From contig CALRMU020000002.1 of the NCBI GenBank assembly GCA_943369295.1, positions 682,001-746,000 on the forward strand: 64,000 nt of DNA, written 5' to 3'. The stretch's first letter is position 1. The number at the start of each line of letters is the position of its first letter. The notes below the pieces were generated by a model. The model did not search any database, was not told where the DNA came from, and was given only the letters and a program-made list of their open reading frames with translations. A program made the translations under genes and the position numbers. The DNA comes from JAKRSE01 sp943369295 (lineage in GTDB: Bacteria > Armatimonadota > Fimbriimonadia > Fimbriimonadales > Fimbriimonadaceae). Below, piece by piece: positions 8,636 through 17,183 of the stretch.

Positions 8636-9910
8636 CTAGGTGACAGGTCCCTCGGGGAGGACTGCTGACCTGTGCCTGCCCTCTTTCAAAGTATCCCTTA
8701 ATGTCTCCATGGCTCTCCAAACTTCTTCCCAAGTTGTGTAAAGGGGGGTGACGCCAATTCGCAGCACGTCAGGGGCGCGGAAGTCGGGGATGATTCCTTG
8801 TTCAACGAGGCTTTGACAAAGAAGCCTGGCTTCAGGGTGCCTAAGGCTGACGTGGGCACCGCGATGCAGTGGGTCACGGGGGGAACAGACTGTCGCCCCA
8901 AACTCATTCAGCCACTCATCGGCGAGGCTGATAATCAGATCTGTCAGAGACTGCATTTTGGCCGCGACTGCTTCGGGGCCGGCCTTAAGATGGAGGTCCA
9001 GGCTTGCATTGAGTGGAGCCAAAGAAAGTATCGGAGGTGTGCCAGCGAAAAACCTTTTGATGTTCACCGCCGGCTCATGGTCAAAGCTGAAATCAAAAGG
9101 TGAACTGTGGCCGAGCCATCCCCAAATGGGCGACTGAAGCTCTTCCTGCAGTTCTCTGGTCACATAAAGAAAGGCTGGCGCGCCCGGCCCACCGTTGAGG
9201 TGCTTGTAGGTACAGCCGACGGCTAGCTCGGCTCCGCTCTTCTGAAGTTCTAAGTGAACCGACCCGGCTGAGTGGCTTAGATCCCAGAGGACAAGAACCC
9301 CATGATCGGCTGCCATGACCTCAACTTCATCCATGGGCCAGACAAACCCTGTTCGGAACGAAGTGTGGCTAAGGCAGATTAGACCGACATCCGGCGTCAA
9401 TTCTGCTTCCAGCGCCTCTAGGTCGCCATGGATGCCATCGGGGCTTTGGGCAAACTTTAGTTCTCCTTTGCCTCTCGCGGCCAAGATTCCTTTCAACACG
9501 GTGACGTCGCTGGGGAACTGAAGAGTATCTGTGACGATGCTGGGTTTGGATGGGTTGAAGTCAAGCGCAGCCCATGCCAGCTTAAAGAGGTTCACAGATG
9601 TTTGGTCGCAGACCAAAACGTTTCCTCTTTCCGCCCCCATAAGGTCGGCAAGCTTGTCCCCCAGCTGCTCTGGCAGATCAATCCAGCTTTCGTTCCAGGA
9701 TCGAATCAGTCTTCGGCTCCATTGGTGGTTTGCTGCCTCCTGAAGGTCCGCCAGTGACTGCTTTAAGGGGCGGCCCAAGGAGTTGCCATCCAAGTAGATC
9801 AAGTCTTCTTGCAGAGGTTCAAACTCCCCGCCATACAGTGCGAAGGGGTCTGCCGCATCAAGCGCTTGGCAGGCAGCCAAAGACACTCTTGGAGCTTGGT
9901 CGGGTGACAT
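8636..9910 (-). CDS. kynU: Kynureninase
   Basis: From the ATG at 9910 the protein has 424 residues, the usual kynureninase length. The frame could start 15 codons earlier at 9955. It is a PLP enzyme that cleaves kynurenine to anthranilate, or 3-hydroxykynurenine to 3-hydroxyanthranilate, plus alanine. Signals are YLDGNSLGRPLK near the N-terminus, SWNESWIDLP, and the PLP-lysine segment VGCTYKHLNGGPGAP. No other tryptophan-degradation or NAD-synthesis gene (kynA, kynB, haaO) is nearby, so the pathway context is not visible. It is divergent from mutL, with an 83-bp gap that must hold both promoters. Confidence 0.93.
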   Translation of the reverse strand: MSPDQAPRVSLAACQALDAADPFALYGGEFEPLQEDLIYLDGNSLGRPLKQSLADLQEAANHQWSRRLIRSWNESWIDLPEQLGDKLADLMGAERGNVLVCDQTSVNLFKLAWAALDFNPSKPSIVTDTLQFPSDVTVLKGILAARGKGELKFAQSPDGIHGDLEALEAELTPDVGLICLSHTSFRTGFVWPMDEVEVMAADHGVLVLWDLSHSAGSVHLELQKSGAELAVGCTYKHLNGGPGAPAFLYVTRELQEELQSPIWGWLGHSSPFDFSFDHEPAVNIKRFFAGTPPILSLAPLNASLDLHLKAGPEAVAAKMQSLTDLIISLADEWLNEFGATVCSPRDPLHRGAHVSLRHPEARLLCQSLVEQGIIPDFRAPDVLRIGVTPLYTTWEEVWRAMETLRDTLKEGRHRSAVLPEGPVT

Positions 9911-9993
9911 GAAGGGAAGGATGGCACAGGCAGGTAAGGATTGCGATGCAGACAAGGGCTGGCAGGCGTCATCATCTTTTGACCACCAACAAA

Positions 9994-11784
9994 ATGCGCC
10001 CGGCTGCTCTTCCGACTATCCGCCTGCTCGACCCTCACACGATCAACCAGATCGCCGCGGGTGAGGTTGTGGAGCGTCCGGCATCAGCCCTCAAGGAGCT
10101 GATCGAGAACGCATTGGACGCAGGTGCTTCGACAGTCAACGTCGAATTGGAAGCGGCTGGAGTCAGGCGCATAGAAGTCAGCGATGATGGCTGCGGAATG
10201 GATCGCGAATCCGCCCTCATGGCTCTGCAGCGCCACGCAACGTCAAAGATCGAGCGCATAGAAGATCTGAGCCGAGTGGTCTCGATGGGATTTAGAGGCG
10301 AGGCCCTTCCTGCCATCGCTTCAGTCTCAGTCATGACCCTTGAATCTGGCTTCGACGAGGGCAGGCGAATTCGAGTCAGGGTTGAATCGGGGCAGATTTC
10401 CGATGAGCCCTCGGTAGCCGGCCCGCGGGGCACCAAGATCACGATCGAAGATCTTTTTGCCACAACTCCGGCCAGACTGAAGTTTCTCAAAAGCGATTCG
10501 ACCGAGCTTTCTCAGTGTGTGGAAGTCGTGGGCCGAGCGGCCATGGCCCGGCCGGATGTCCGATTCAGCTTAAAACACAACGGAAGCACCCTGCTGCAGA
10601 CCTCGGGTTCTGACAGTTTGGCAACCGCGGTCGCGGAAGTTTGGGGGCGAGATGCAGCGAGGGGCTTGGTTGCTTTTGACAAGTTCGATGGGACGATTCG
10701 GGCTTGGGGATTGATTTCTCCCCCTCATTTCACTAAGCCGACTCGAAGTCATCAATGGGTTTTTGTGAATCAGCGTCCTATGAAGGCGAGAATTCTCACC
10801 GCCGCTCTGGACCAAGCCACGCGAAGCCTGACCCCAGAAAGGCGCTATCCCTTGGTTGTTCTCTGCATCGAAGTCGATCCCGCTTCGATTGACGTCAACG
10901 TATCTCCGACCAAATCTGAAGTTAAGTTCAATCGAGAAGGTCCGGTCTTTGACGTAGTCCGTCGGGCGATTAGAGAGGCTCTCTTGGAGGCTGGCATGGT
11001 GCCAGACGCCGCCGGTCTCGCCGCCGCCAACGAAGCCATGAGGGGTCTGCAGCCTCAGACAGGGGCTCCTTTGTGGATGTCGATTGATGCCCAGCGGCCA
11101 TTGAGCTCTGGTGAGATGAGCCCAGATCAGAGTTTAAGGCTGCCTTTTGGCGAGCACAACTATGCTCCGCCCAGCTTCGCCGATTCTCCGACCGCCCTGC
11201 CCGATCTGCTCTCTGGTTTGAGAGTTTTGGGGCAGGTCGATAAGACCTTTATCATCGCGGAAAACGATGCGGGGATGCTGATCATCGACCAGCACGTCGC
11301 CCACGAGAGGATCATCTACGAGAGGCTGAGGAACACCCGTGGCTCTCTACCGATTGAAGTTCAGCCCCTGCTGACTCCCGAAGTGGTTCATCTCGAACGG
11401 CGAGCATTGGAGGAGGTCAAACCCCGCCTGCAGGAACTGAGAGAAGTTGGGTTTGACTGTGAGATATTTGGGGACGATTCTCTGCTTGTCAGGTCGGTCC
11501 CGGCACTGGCGAGAGGCCGTGGACCAATGGCGATTCTCCGCGATATCTTGGACCAGCTCGCCGAAGGCCAGACAGAAGGCTGCATTGTTCCGGCCCGAGA
11601 CGAGGTTTACATTCTCGCCTCCTGCAAGATGGCGATAAAGGCGGGAGACGTGATTGGAATCCGAGAAATGGAGCAGCTGATTCAGGATTTAAGCGAGACG
11701 GAAAATCCTTACTTCTGTCCCCATGGCCGCCCTATTTCTATCCTAATGCCCAAGGGTGATCTGCGCCGGAGGTTTAAGCGATAA
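9994..11784 (+). CDS. mutL: DNA mismatch repair protein MutL
   Basis: I choose the ATG at 9994 (596 residues), because the family begins with IRLLDPHTINQIAAGEVVERP. The N-terminal GHKL ATPase is complete (LKELIENALDAGA, DDGCGM, GFRGEALPAIASV). The C-terminal dimerisation domain keeps the endonuclease metal-binding motif DQHVAHERIIYE, starting at about residue 432, together with SCKMAIKAGD and CPHGRP. MutL here is therefore predicted to nick DNA itself, as in bacteria without MutH. Its stop codon overlaps the natural start region of ruvC. mutS is not in the window. Confidence 0.96.
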   Translation: MRPAALPTIRLLDPHTINQIAAGEVVERPASALKELIENALDAGASTVNVELEAAGVRRIEVSDDGCGMDRESALMALQRHATSKIERIEDLSRVVSMGFRGEALPAIASVSVMTLESGFDEGRRIRVRVESGQISDEPSVAGPRGTKITIEDLFATTPARLKFLKSDSTELSQCVEVVGRAAMARPDVRFSLKHNGSTLLQTSGSDSLATAVAEVWGRDAARGLVAFDKFDGTIRAWGLISPPHFTKPTRSHQWVFVNQRPMKARILTAALDQATRSLTPERRYPLVVLCIEVDPASIDVNVSPTKSEVKFNREGPVFDVVRRAIREALLEAGMVPDAAGLAAANEAMRGLQPQTGAPLWMSIDAQRPLSSGEMSPDQSLRLPFGEHNYAPPSFADSPTALPDLLSGLRVLGQVDKTFIIAENDAGMLIIDQHVAHERIIYERLRNTRGSLPIEVQPLLTPEVVHLERRALEEVKPRLQELREVGFDCEIFGDDSLLVRSVPALARGRGPMAILRDILDQLAEGQTEGCIVPARDEVYILASCKMAIKAGDVIGIREMEQLIQDLSETENPYFCPHGRPISILMPKGDLRRRFKR

Positions 11785-11789
11785 GAGTT

Positions 11790-12254
11790 TTGGGAATCGA
11801 CCCCGGCTTCGAAAGAATAGGGTGGGGAATTGTTGATCGGGTCGGCAGTCGGGTCACCACACCGGCTTACGGATTGATAAAGACCCCCAAGGGGCCGCTT
11901 GGCCCGAGACTTCTGCAGATTCAAGAAGAGCTTGAGGCTCTCATCTCTGAGCATCGCCCTGAAGCCCTGGCCTTGGAAAAAGTCTTCTTTACAAAAAACC
12001 AAACAACGGCTATGGATGTCGCCCGGGCTAGCGGGGTGATTCTTGTCACCTGCTGCGCTAAGGGGCTGAATGTCACCGAATACAGTCCTCCGGAAATCAA
12101 GCTCTCAGTTGTGGGGCACGGCGGGGCAGAGAAAAAGCAGATTCAGTTTATGGTGGTGAAGCTTTTGGGCTTGTCCGAGGCTCCAAAGCCGGACGATGTG
12201 GCAGATGCCCTTGCCATTGCTTTGTGTCACGCCTTGCGTACTCCGGGGCGGTAA
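11790..12254 (+). CDS. ruvC: Holliday junction resolvase RuvC
   Basis: This RuvC resolves four-way junctions with RuvAB. Catalytic acidic residues are seen in GIDPGFERIGWG (first Asp), LALEKVFFTKN (Glu) and KPDDVADALAIALCH (C-terminal acids). The first usable conventional start is the TTG at 11790, which begins directly at the Leu of the usual RVLGIDPG strand and gives 154 residues. In-frame codons just upstream are ATA AGA GTT, preceded by a stop at 11775-11777. The canonical N-terminus (I/M-R-V-L-G) would need initiation at the ATA at 11781, which overlaps the TAA of mutL. Either way mutL and ruvC are coupled. ruvA and ruvB are not in the window. Confidence 0.92.
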   Translation: MGIDPGFERIGWGIVDRVGSRVTTPAYGLIKTPKGPLGPRLLQIQEELEALISEHRPEALALEKVFFTKNQTTAMDVARASGVILVTCCAKGLNVTEYSPPEIKLSVVGHGGAEKKQIQFMVVKLLGLSEAPKPDDVADALAIALCHALRTPGR

Positions 12255-12287
12255 AAAATCCGTTTTCCTTGGCGTAAACTGAAGAAC

Positions 12288-12464
12288 ATGGTCGAGAAAG
12301 AAGTTTCAGAAGAGGTTTATAAGTTGACTCCTGAAGAGGAGGCACTGGTGCTTGAAGGCTTGGCCGACTACAAAGCTGGACGAATGTACTCTGAGCAGGA
12401 AGTTCGAGATGCGATTAGGGAAGCGCGCAAGACATGGAGTCAGAAGGATCCGAAGACTGCTTAG
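12288..12464 (+). CDS. Small antitoxin of a type II toxin-antitoxin pair
   Basis: This 58-codon gene starts at the ATG at 12288, 33 bp after ruvC. The product is acidic at the front (VEKEVSEEVYKLTPEEE), followed by GLADYKAGRMYSEQEVR and a basic end. This layout is typical of small antitoxins whose C-terminal helix wraps a ParE/RelE toxin. Its 3' end overlaps the toxin gene by 31 bp, so the two are probably translationally coupled. No clear ribbon-helix-helix can be assigned by eye, so the DNA-binding class is open. Confidence 0.72.
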   Translation: MVEKEVSEEVYKLTPEEEALVLEGLADYKAGRMYSEQEVRDAIREARKTWSQKDPKTA

Positions 12465-12790
12465 TCACGATCTCTGCGACCGCCAGTTTTGACCTCTTTG
12501 AGATTGCCGAGTACACACAAAGAGCATGGAGCGAGGATCAGAGCGAAATCTATCTTGATTTCCTGCTGAGTTCGTTAAAAACCAGAGTGTTGGCTGGTTC
12601 AACATCAAGGATCGAATTGGGATCAGATGTGATGCACGTTGTCTTGGCAAGATGGCCCGGAGCAGTTTACGGGCATCGACTTTACTTCATCCTTGAAGGC
12701 CGAAATAATGTGCGTTTACTCAGAGTCCTGCACACGGCTCAATCTCCGCCTACAAGGAAACTGCTCACCTCATTGCTAGACTTGGAATGA
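12434..12790 (+). CDS. ParE/RelE-family toxin
   Basis: This 118-residue protein has the ParE/RelE plan: an N-terminal beta strand and long helix (SATASFDLFEIAEYTQRAW) and a C-terminal beta sheet ending in RLYFILEGRNNVRLLRVLHTAQ. The only conventional start is the ATG at 12434, inside the antitoxin gene. ParE-type toxins poison gyrase; RelE-type toxins cut mRNA. The choice cannot be made here. It ends 114 bp before efp. Together with the upstream 58-codon gene it forms a compact toxin-antitoxin module between ruvC and efp. Confidence 0.8.
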   Translation: MESEGSEDCLVTISATASFDLFEIAEYTQRAWSEDQSEIYLDFLLSSLKTRVLAGSTSRIELGSDVMHVVLARWPGAVYGHRLYFILEGRNNVRLLRVLHTAQSPPTRKLLTSLLDLE

Positions 12791-12904
12791 TGTACAGCCT
12801 GGTCCAGATGTCGCCTAGAAACCGACCCGCCCGACCAGGACCCGACGCCATAACCCTCCAGAGCGATACAATGCCAAGCGGATTCCACCCAGAGGAACAT
12901 TGCC

Positions 12905-13474
12905 TTGGCCGATACCAGTGATTTTAAGAACGGCATGGCCTTCAACCTTGAAGGCGAGATTGTCCAGATTATCGAATTTCAGCACGTCAAACCCGGAAAG
13001 GGAGGCGCCTTCGTCCGCACCAAGCTCAAAAGGCTGAAGAGCGGAAGCGTCATTGAAAAGACTTTCCGATCAGGTGAAAAGGTCGATCCCGTCTGGCTCG
13101 AAAAGGTTGAGTACCAGTTCCTCTACCGCCAGAACACCGACTTGATCCTGATGGATCTGGACAGCTACGAGCAGATCACGGTCAGCGAAGCTGAGATCGG
13201 CGACGGCGCTAAGTTCCTAAAGGAAGAAGCCAAGCTTCTTGCTCTGACCGCAAACGAAGCTGTTCTGGGCTACGAAGTCCCCAACTTTGTGGAACTCGAA
13301 ATCGCCCAGACCGACCCAGGTTTCAAGGGAGACACCGTCAGTGGATCTTCTACCAAGCCCGCCACTCTCGAAACTGGCGCTAACATCCAGGTGCCTTATC
13401 ACCTTAAAGAAGGCGATGTGGTGAAGGTCGATACCCGTACTGGCAGCTACATCGAGCGAGTCAAGCAGAAGTAA
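12905..13474 (+). CDS. efp: Translation elongation factor P
   Basis: This is a full-length EF-P (189 residues, three beta-barrel domains), starting at a TTG at 12905 because TSDFKNGMAFNLEGEIV is the family N-terminus. It relieves ribosome stalling at proline runs. The tip loop HVKPGKGGAF has a lysine (K32) at the position modified in many bacteria; the modifying enzyme is not in the window. The C-terminal DTVSGSSTKPATLETGA and TRTGSYIERV motifs are intact. The gene ends at a strong bidirectional terminator. Confidence 0.97.
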   Translation: MADTSDFKNGMAFNLEGEIVQIIEFQHVKPGKGGAFVRTKLKRLKSGSVIEKTFRSGEKVDPVWLEKVEYQFLYRQNTDLILMDLDSYEQITVSEAEIGDGAKFLKEEAKLLALTANEAVLGYEVPNFVELEIAQTDPGFKGDTVSGSSTKPATLETGANIQVPYHLKEGDVVKVDTRTGSYIERVKQK

Positions 13475-13497
13475 GCCAAGGCTAAAGAAAACAATCG

Positions 13498-13538
13498 ATC
13501 TCCCTGTTCGGAAGCCCCGGGCAGGGAGATTTTGTTTT
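13498..13538. terminator. Bidirectional intrinsic terminator between efp and a methyltransferase gene
   Basis: A 9-bp perfect stem, ATCTCCCTG with CAGGGAGAT, spans 13498-13530 and is followed on the plus strand by TTTGTTTT. On the minus strand it is followed by a T-rich run (complement of aaagaaaaca). It sits exactly between two convergent genes and would stop both. Confidence 0.88.
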
Positions 13539-14246
13539 CTATGCCTCTCGGGTGACGAGAATCAGTCCGCGCTCCTGAGTCAGGCTCTCGGTGGACATTT
13601 TCGCCCTAAAACCCTGCGCAGAAAAAGCTTCGACATATTCTTGGTCAGTAAAGAGCCCCATCTCGTGCCTCTCAACAAAGTAAGTCACGCCAGAAGGACG
13701 AGTCACCATGTGGTGCATATCCATGATGCTCAGACTGCCTTCTCTTTCTGACCTCATCATTCGGCAGATCTTTAGTTCGGGCAGATCAACCAGGCTGGCG
13801 CTCAAGAATCCGGCTGTGTAGGTGTCCGATCTCAGCCAGGGTTCGACGATCAAAATTCCACCCGGAGCCAAGTGCCTCATCAGGTTCTCAGCGGCGGTCC
13901 TCAGCTCAGCAAAAGTCTTCATGTAGCCGATCGAGCTGAAAAGACAGAGCACAATATCGAACTCTCGCCTCAGATCGAAATCCAGCATGTCGCCGATGTG
14001 AATCGGAACCTGAGGGAGCTTTTTTCTGGCAAGCTCTGCCATCTCCTGGGTTAGTTCCACCCCCATGCAGTCGAACTCATCGGCGAACTGCTGCAAATGG
14101 CAGCCCGTGCCACACGCGACATCTAAAAGGGTTTTGCCTGAAGATTGTCTGCGGCTGCCGAACAAATTCTTCAGTTTATTAGCGTCACTTAAGTAGTCTT
14201 TACCCTGGTAAATGACGTCGTAGAGTTCAGCCGAAAGGGAATACAT
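13539..14246 (-). CDS. Class I SAM-dependent methyltransferase
   Basis: This 235-residue protein has a Rossmann-type methyltransferase core: LLDVACGTGCHLQQF (motif I, SAM binding), GVELTQEMAELARKKLP, IHIGDMLDFDL, and FDIVLCLFSSIGYM (motif IV). Its best relatives by pattern are small-molecule or sugar methyltransferases that start with YDVIYQGKDYL. The substrate cannot be named. It stands alone, ending at the shared terminator with efp and divergent from the next gene. Confidence 0.85.
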   Translation of the reverse strand: MYSLSAELYDVIYQGKDYLSDANKLKNLFGSRRQSSGKTLLDVACGTGCHLQQFADEFDCMGVELTQEMAELARKKLPQVPIHIGDMLDFDLRREFDIVLCLFSSIGYMKTFAELRTAAENLMRHLAPGGILIVEPWLRSDTYTAGFLSASLVDLPELKICRMMRSEREGSLSIMDMHHMVTRPSGVTYFVERHEMGLFTDQEYVEAFSAQGFRAKMSTESLTQERGLILVTREA

Positions 14247-14337
14247 GGCTTAGTGTGGACGTCAGATAGGTATCTCTGCAAGTCTGCCGAAGCATGGCAA
14301 GCTGTTTCAGCGTTAAAATGGAAGAGGACGAGGGCGA

Positions 14338-15417
14338 ATGGGAAGAAAGGAATGGAGAGAAGATAACCTAAGTGTCCCAGAAGGGCTGATGCCTGTTCTG
14401 GACAACTTGGGTCGGGCGATGCTTTACGGAGGATTAGGATCCTACGTTATTGGGATGGCCATGCTTGTCTTCACCTTCATGAACGGCAAGACAGGCCAGG
14501 AAACCCAGATTGCCGGAAACATTGCTCTTTTCGGGCCTCTTGCCTTTTGGGGTGGCTTGTCCTGCGGAATAGCGGCATGCTGGCTCTTTTGGGGAGAAGA
14601 AATTCTCTCCGTCTTGATTCTTATTGGGGGTGCCCTGGGAGTCTTTGCTCCCTTCTGGGTTCCCATGGTCATCCAAGGAGCCACTCCCCCCAATCCAGAA
14701 GCGATCCTTGGGGCCATGGCAAATGGCGGCTATGGCATTGGAATCATTGGCTTGATCGCGTTAGTTATCGATGTCATCAGCCGTGTTCGAATGCGCGCCA
14801 TTCAAGGCATGAAGGCAGAGAGCTTGAGGTTCGGCAAAGGCCACAAAGAAGAGATTGATACCCGCAATGTCTTTTTGGGCAAGTGCTGGCAGCTGCCTTA
14901 CTGCCGAAAGTTTGTCCGCGAACGATGCCCTATCTATCACACCCGTCGCACCTGCTGGAAAGAGCGAGTCGGCTGCATGTGCGAAGAACAGGTTATCAAG
15001 AACGCGATGGAGGGTAAGGCCATCCCGAAGGATATGGTTGCTGCTGCCGCCTACATCCCTAAGAATTCTCGCCTTACCCCGCAGCAGAAGGCTGAGCGGT
15101 GCCAGCAGTGCGTTATTTACAACGAGCACCAGAAGCATAAGTACAAGGCTGCTTTGCCCACTACTTTTGTAGCGACAGTCTTGCTCTACTTTGCTCTTCG
15201 CGAGCCAGCCGGAGACTTTATCGGCAACGCTGTCAGCAGAGCTAACAGCCTTATCAACCAGGCAACTCTCGATTCGACCGGCAAGGTTTCAATCACCAAC
15301 CCCAGTCTCATCGGCACTTTCGGAGTCCATGACCTCTTGGTCATCATTCTCTTCTTTGTCGGCTTCAGCTATGCCGTGCGAATGATCGAATGGTTCTTCT
15401 TTAGGCTCAAGGTTTAA
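14338..15417 (+). CDS. Cysteine-rich polytopic membrane protein, function unknown
   Basis: I do not recognise a named family. The 359-residue protein has about four hydrophobic segments in the first half (about 28-50, 60-78, 84-104, 128-150), a soluble cysteine-rich block at about 180-275, and two more hydrophobic segments at the end (about 280-295 and 330-350). The block holds GKCWQLPYCRK, ERCPIYHTRRTCW, VGCMCEEQ and RCQQCVIYNEHQKHKYK: at least nine cysteines plus histidines in Cx6C, Cx7C and Cx2C spacings. This suggests a zinc or iron-sulfur centre, or a covalent cofactor site. The gene is 7 bp upstream of the RtcA-like gene, so they may be cotranscribed. Confidence 0.65.
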   Translation: MGRKEWREDNLSVPEGLMPVLDNLGRAMLYGGLGSYVIGMAMLVFTFMNGKTGQETQIAGNIALFGPLAFWGGLSCGIAACWLFWGEEILSVLILIGGALGVFAPFWVPMVIQGATPPNPEAILGAMANGGYGIGIIGLIALVIDVISRVRMRAIQGMKAESLRFGKGHKEEIDTRNVFLGKCWQLPYCRKFVRERCPIYHTRRTCWKERVGCMCEEQVIKNAMEGKAIPKDMVAAAAYIPKNSRLTPQQKAERCQQCVIYNEHQKHKYKAALPTTFVATVLLYFALREPAGDFIGNAVSRANSLINQATLDSTGKVSITNPSLIGTFGVHDLLVIILFFVGFSYAVRMIEWFFFRLKV

Positions 15418-15423
15418 CCGCCT

Positions 15424-16488
15424 ATGAGGCCGGATCAATCGAGGACGATTACAGCGAGCGGCGCCCACGGAGAAGGGGGCGGCGCTCTTTTTCGTACGCT
15501 CCTCCAGATGGCGGCCTTAACCCAGCAGGGGCTGGTGCTGCACTCGATTCGTGGAGCCATGCGTCGGCCTGGTCTCAATGCAGAAGATCTCACCTTCCTG
15601 CTTGCCTTAGGGGAATCGACGGGACAAAACTTCGAAGATCTTTCTTTAGGCAGCGACCGATTGGTTTTTCAGCCCGCCCATGGGCCCAAGCCGCTCAGGG
15701 CGACCTTGGATGTTCATTCCCATGATAAGGGCACCCATCCTGGTTCGGCCTGTGTGGTTGGTCATGCTCTTCTGCCAGTCCTCTCTCAAGCCGGAGCCAT
15801 CTCTCGCCTGACGATCATCGGCGAAACCCATGGCAGCTCTGTCCTAAGCTACGATTCTTTCGAGCAGGGCACTCTTACGCTTCACCAAAGGCAGGGCCTC
15901 TACTCCTTTCCGTCACTCGTTGAGGCAGGGTTTGGGTTTGGTTCTCGGGGCAAGCTGCATCTCGAAATTGAGCCGGGCCCCTTCGAATCGGTCCAGTGGC
16001 TTAAGCGGGGGCAGGTTAAGGAATGCGGGGTAGTCGTGACCTACAATCACGAGGATTCTGCCGCCTTAGAAGAGCAGGCTGAACTCGCCGCCGAAGACCT
16101 AAGGGCCAAGGGGCTGAAACCCGTCGTGGATGTTCATGAGGTCCACGCGAAGGATAAAGGCGCCAGCCTTACCGTCTGGGCAAGGTGCGAAAGAGGCGGC
16201 GGCACAGGTTCGGCCCATTTAGGAAAAGGACTGGCCATTCACCACATGGCAGATACGGCTCTGCGGAGCTTCAACGATTGGTACGATTCCGAAGCCGCCC
16301 TTGACCCTTACGTGGCAGACCAAGTGCTGATCCCGGCTGCCTTTGCACCGGAGAAGACTGTCTTTACGACTTCTCAGCTCACCCGACGGCTCACGACGAT
16401 GGTCTGGGCGATCAAGCAGTTTCTACCGATCAAGGCGACCGTTCTGGGCCGCGAAGGCGAGCCAGGGACGATCACTTTAGAGCGGTGA
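15424..16488 (+). CDS. RNA 3'-terminal phosphate cyclase family protein lacking the catalytic histidine
   Basis: The 354-residue protein follows the RtcA fold: GAHGEGGGALFRTLLQMA near the start, IRGAMRRPGLNAEDL, and GTGSAHLGKG in the middle. True cyclases seal RNA 3' phosphates through a histidine adenylylated near the C-terminus, in a motif like C-H-L-x-T-N. Here the equivalent segment is QLTRRLTTMVWAIKQFLP, with R322 at the histidine position. It may be inactive as a cyclase, like the eukaryotic Rcl1 relatives, or use another residue. No rtcB or rtcR is adjacent. The start at 15424 is 7 bp after the Cys-rich membrane protein gene. Its end overlaps the convergent gene by 12 bp. Confidence 0.8.
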   Translation: MRPDQSRTITASGAHGEGGGALFRTLLQMAALTQQGLVLHSIRGAMRRPGLNAEDLTFLLALGESTGQNFEDLSLGSDRLVFQPAHGPKPLRATLDVHSHDKGTHPGSACVVGHALLPVLSQAGAISRLTIIGETHGSSVLSYDSFEQGTLTLHQRQGLYSFPSLVEAGFGFGSRGKLHLEIEPGPFESVQWLKRGQVKECGVVVTYNHEDSAALEEQAELAAEDLRAKGLKPVVDVHEVHAKDKGASLTVWARCERGGGTGSAHLGKGLAIHHMADTALRSFNDWYDSEAALDPYVADQVLIPAAFAPEKTVFTTSQLTRRLTTMVWAIKQFLPIKATVLGREGEPGTITLER

Positions 16489-17073
16489 AGGTTTTGGTAC
16501 GGCTTCTCTGATCAAGGCTTGAAGGTCGAGGCGGAGTGTAAGTGAGTAGTTCGATTCAGTCCGATTGATTTCAAGAAGAGTTTTGGGATTGTCTTTCCGC
16601 CTAAGGGTTGTTACATCCCAACCGTACATGATCGTCTTCTCGCTCACAAATTCGAAGTCTTTCAATTCCAGCTTCGCACTCGAGAAGACTTCATCAAAGT
16701 TCTGAGGAGGTGCCATTCCCCATTTTACGGATGTGATAAGTGGCCTTTTTCCTGCTATCCGCGTGATGGTGACTTCAAGAGATTTGGTTCCAAGCTTGCC
16801 TTTTGAGTCGGACAGGAAGATATGAAAGCCAGTACCAACGGCTTGATTAATCGGGGGATCCTTTCGCTCAAGCCATTCTTTCAGCTCAGACTGACTTGAG
16901 AATTTTCCAATGTTCTCCTCCGCCCATTGTGGGGATTTGCCAAGAATTTCGTTGAATGATGGGATTGAGACTGCTTCTCTTTGATCTGTAGGGGCCCTGC
17001 CTTGAAGTGCATTTCCGGTCACAGCTAACAAGAGAGATCCAAGACAGAGTGACATCACCCGAGAAGCTTTCAC
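16477..17073 (-). CDS. Hypothetical secreted protein
   Basis: This 198-residue product begins with a signal peptide (MKASRVMSLCLGSLLLAVTG, cleavage near NALQ). The mature protein is soluble, mixed charge, with no family I recognise. One internal segment, LEVTITRIAGKRPLITSVKWG, looks beta-rich. It converges with and overlaps the RtcA-like gene by 12 bp. It stands alone on its strand. Confidence 0.6.
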   Translation of the reverse strand: MKASRVMSLCLGSLLLAVTGNALQGRAPTDQREAVSIPSFNEILGKSPQWAEENIGKFSSQSELKEWLERKDPPINQAVGTGFHIFLSDSKGKLGTKSLEVTITRIAGKRPLITSVKWGMAPPQNFDEVFSSAKLELKDFEFVSEKTIMYGWDVTTLRRKDNPKTLLEINRTESNYSLTLRLDLQALIREAVPKPSPL

Positions 17074-17183
17074 GTCATAAGAATGCCTTTATTTTGAAGG
17101 TGTCGTCAAGCCACTGAATGAAGTTTGTGGAAAAAATGTCCTGATTCATGACCATAGTGGAGCCAAGACGAAGAAAGTTGCGT

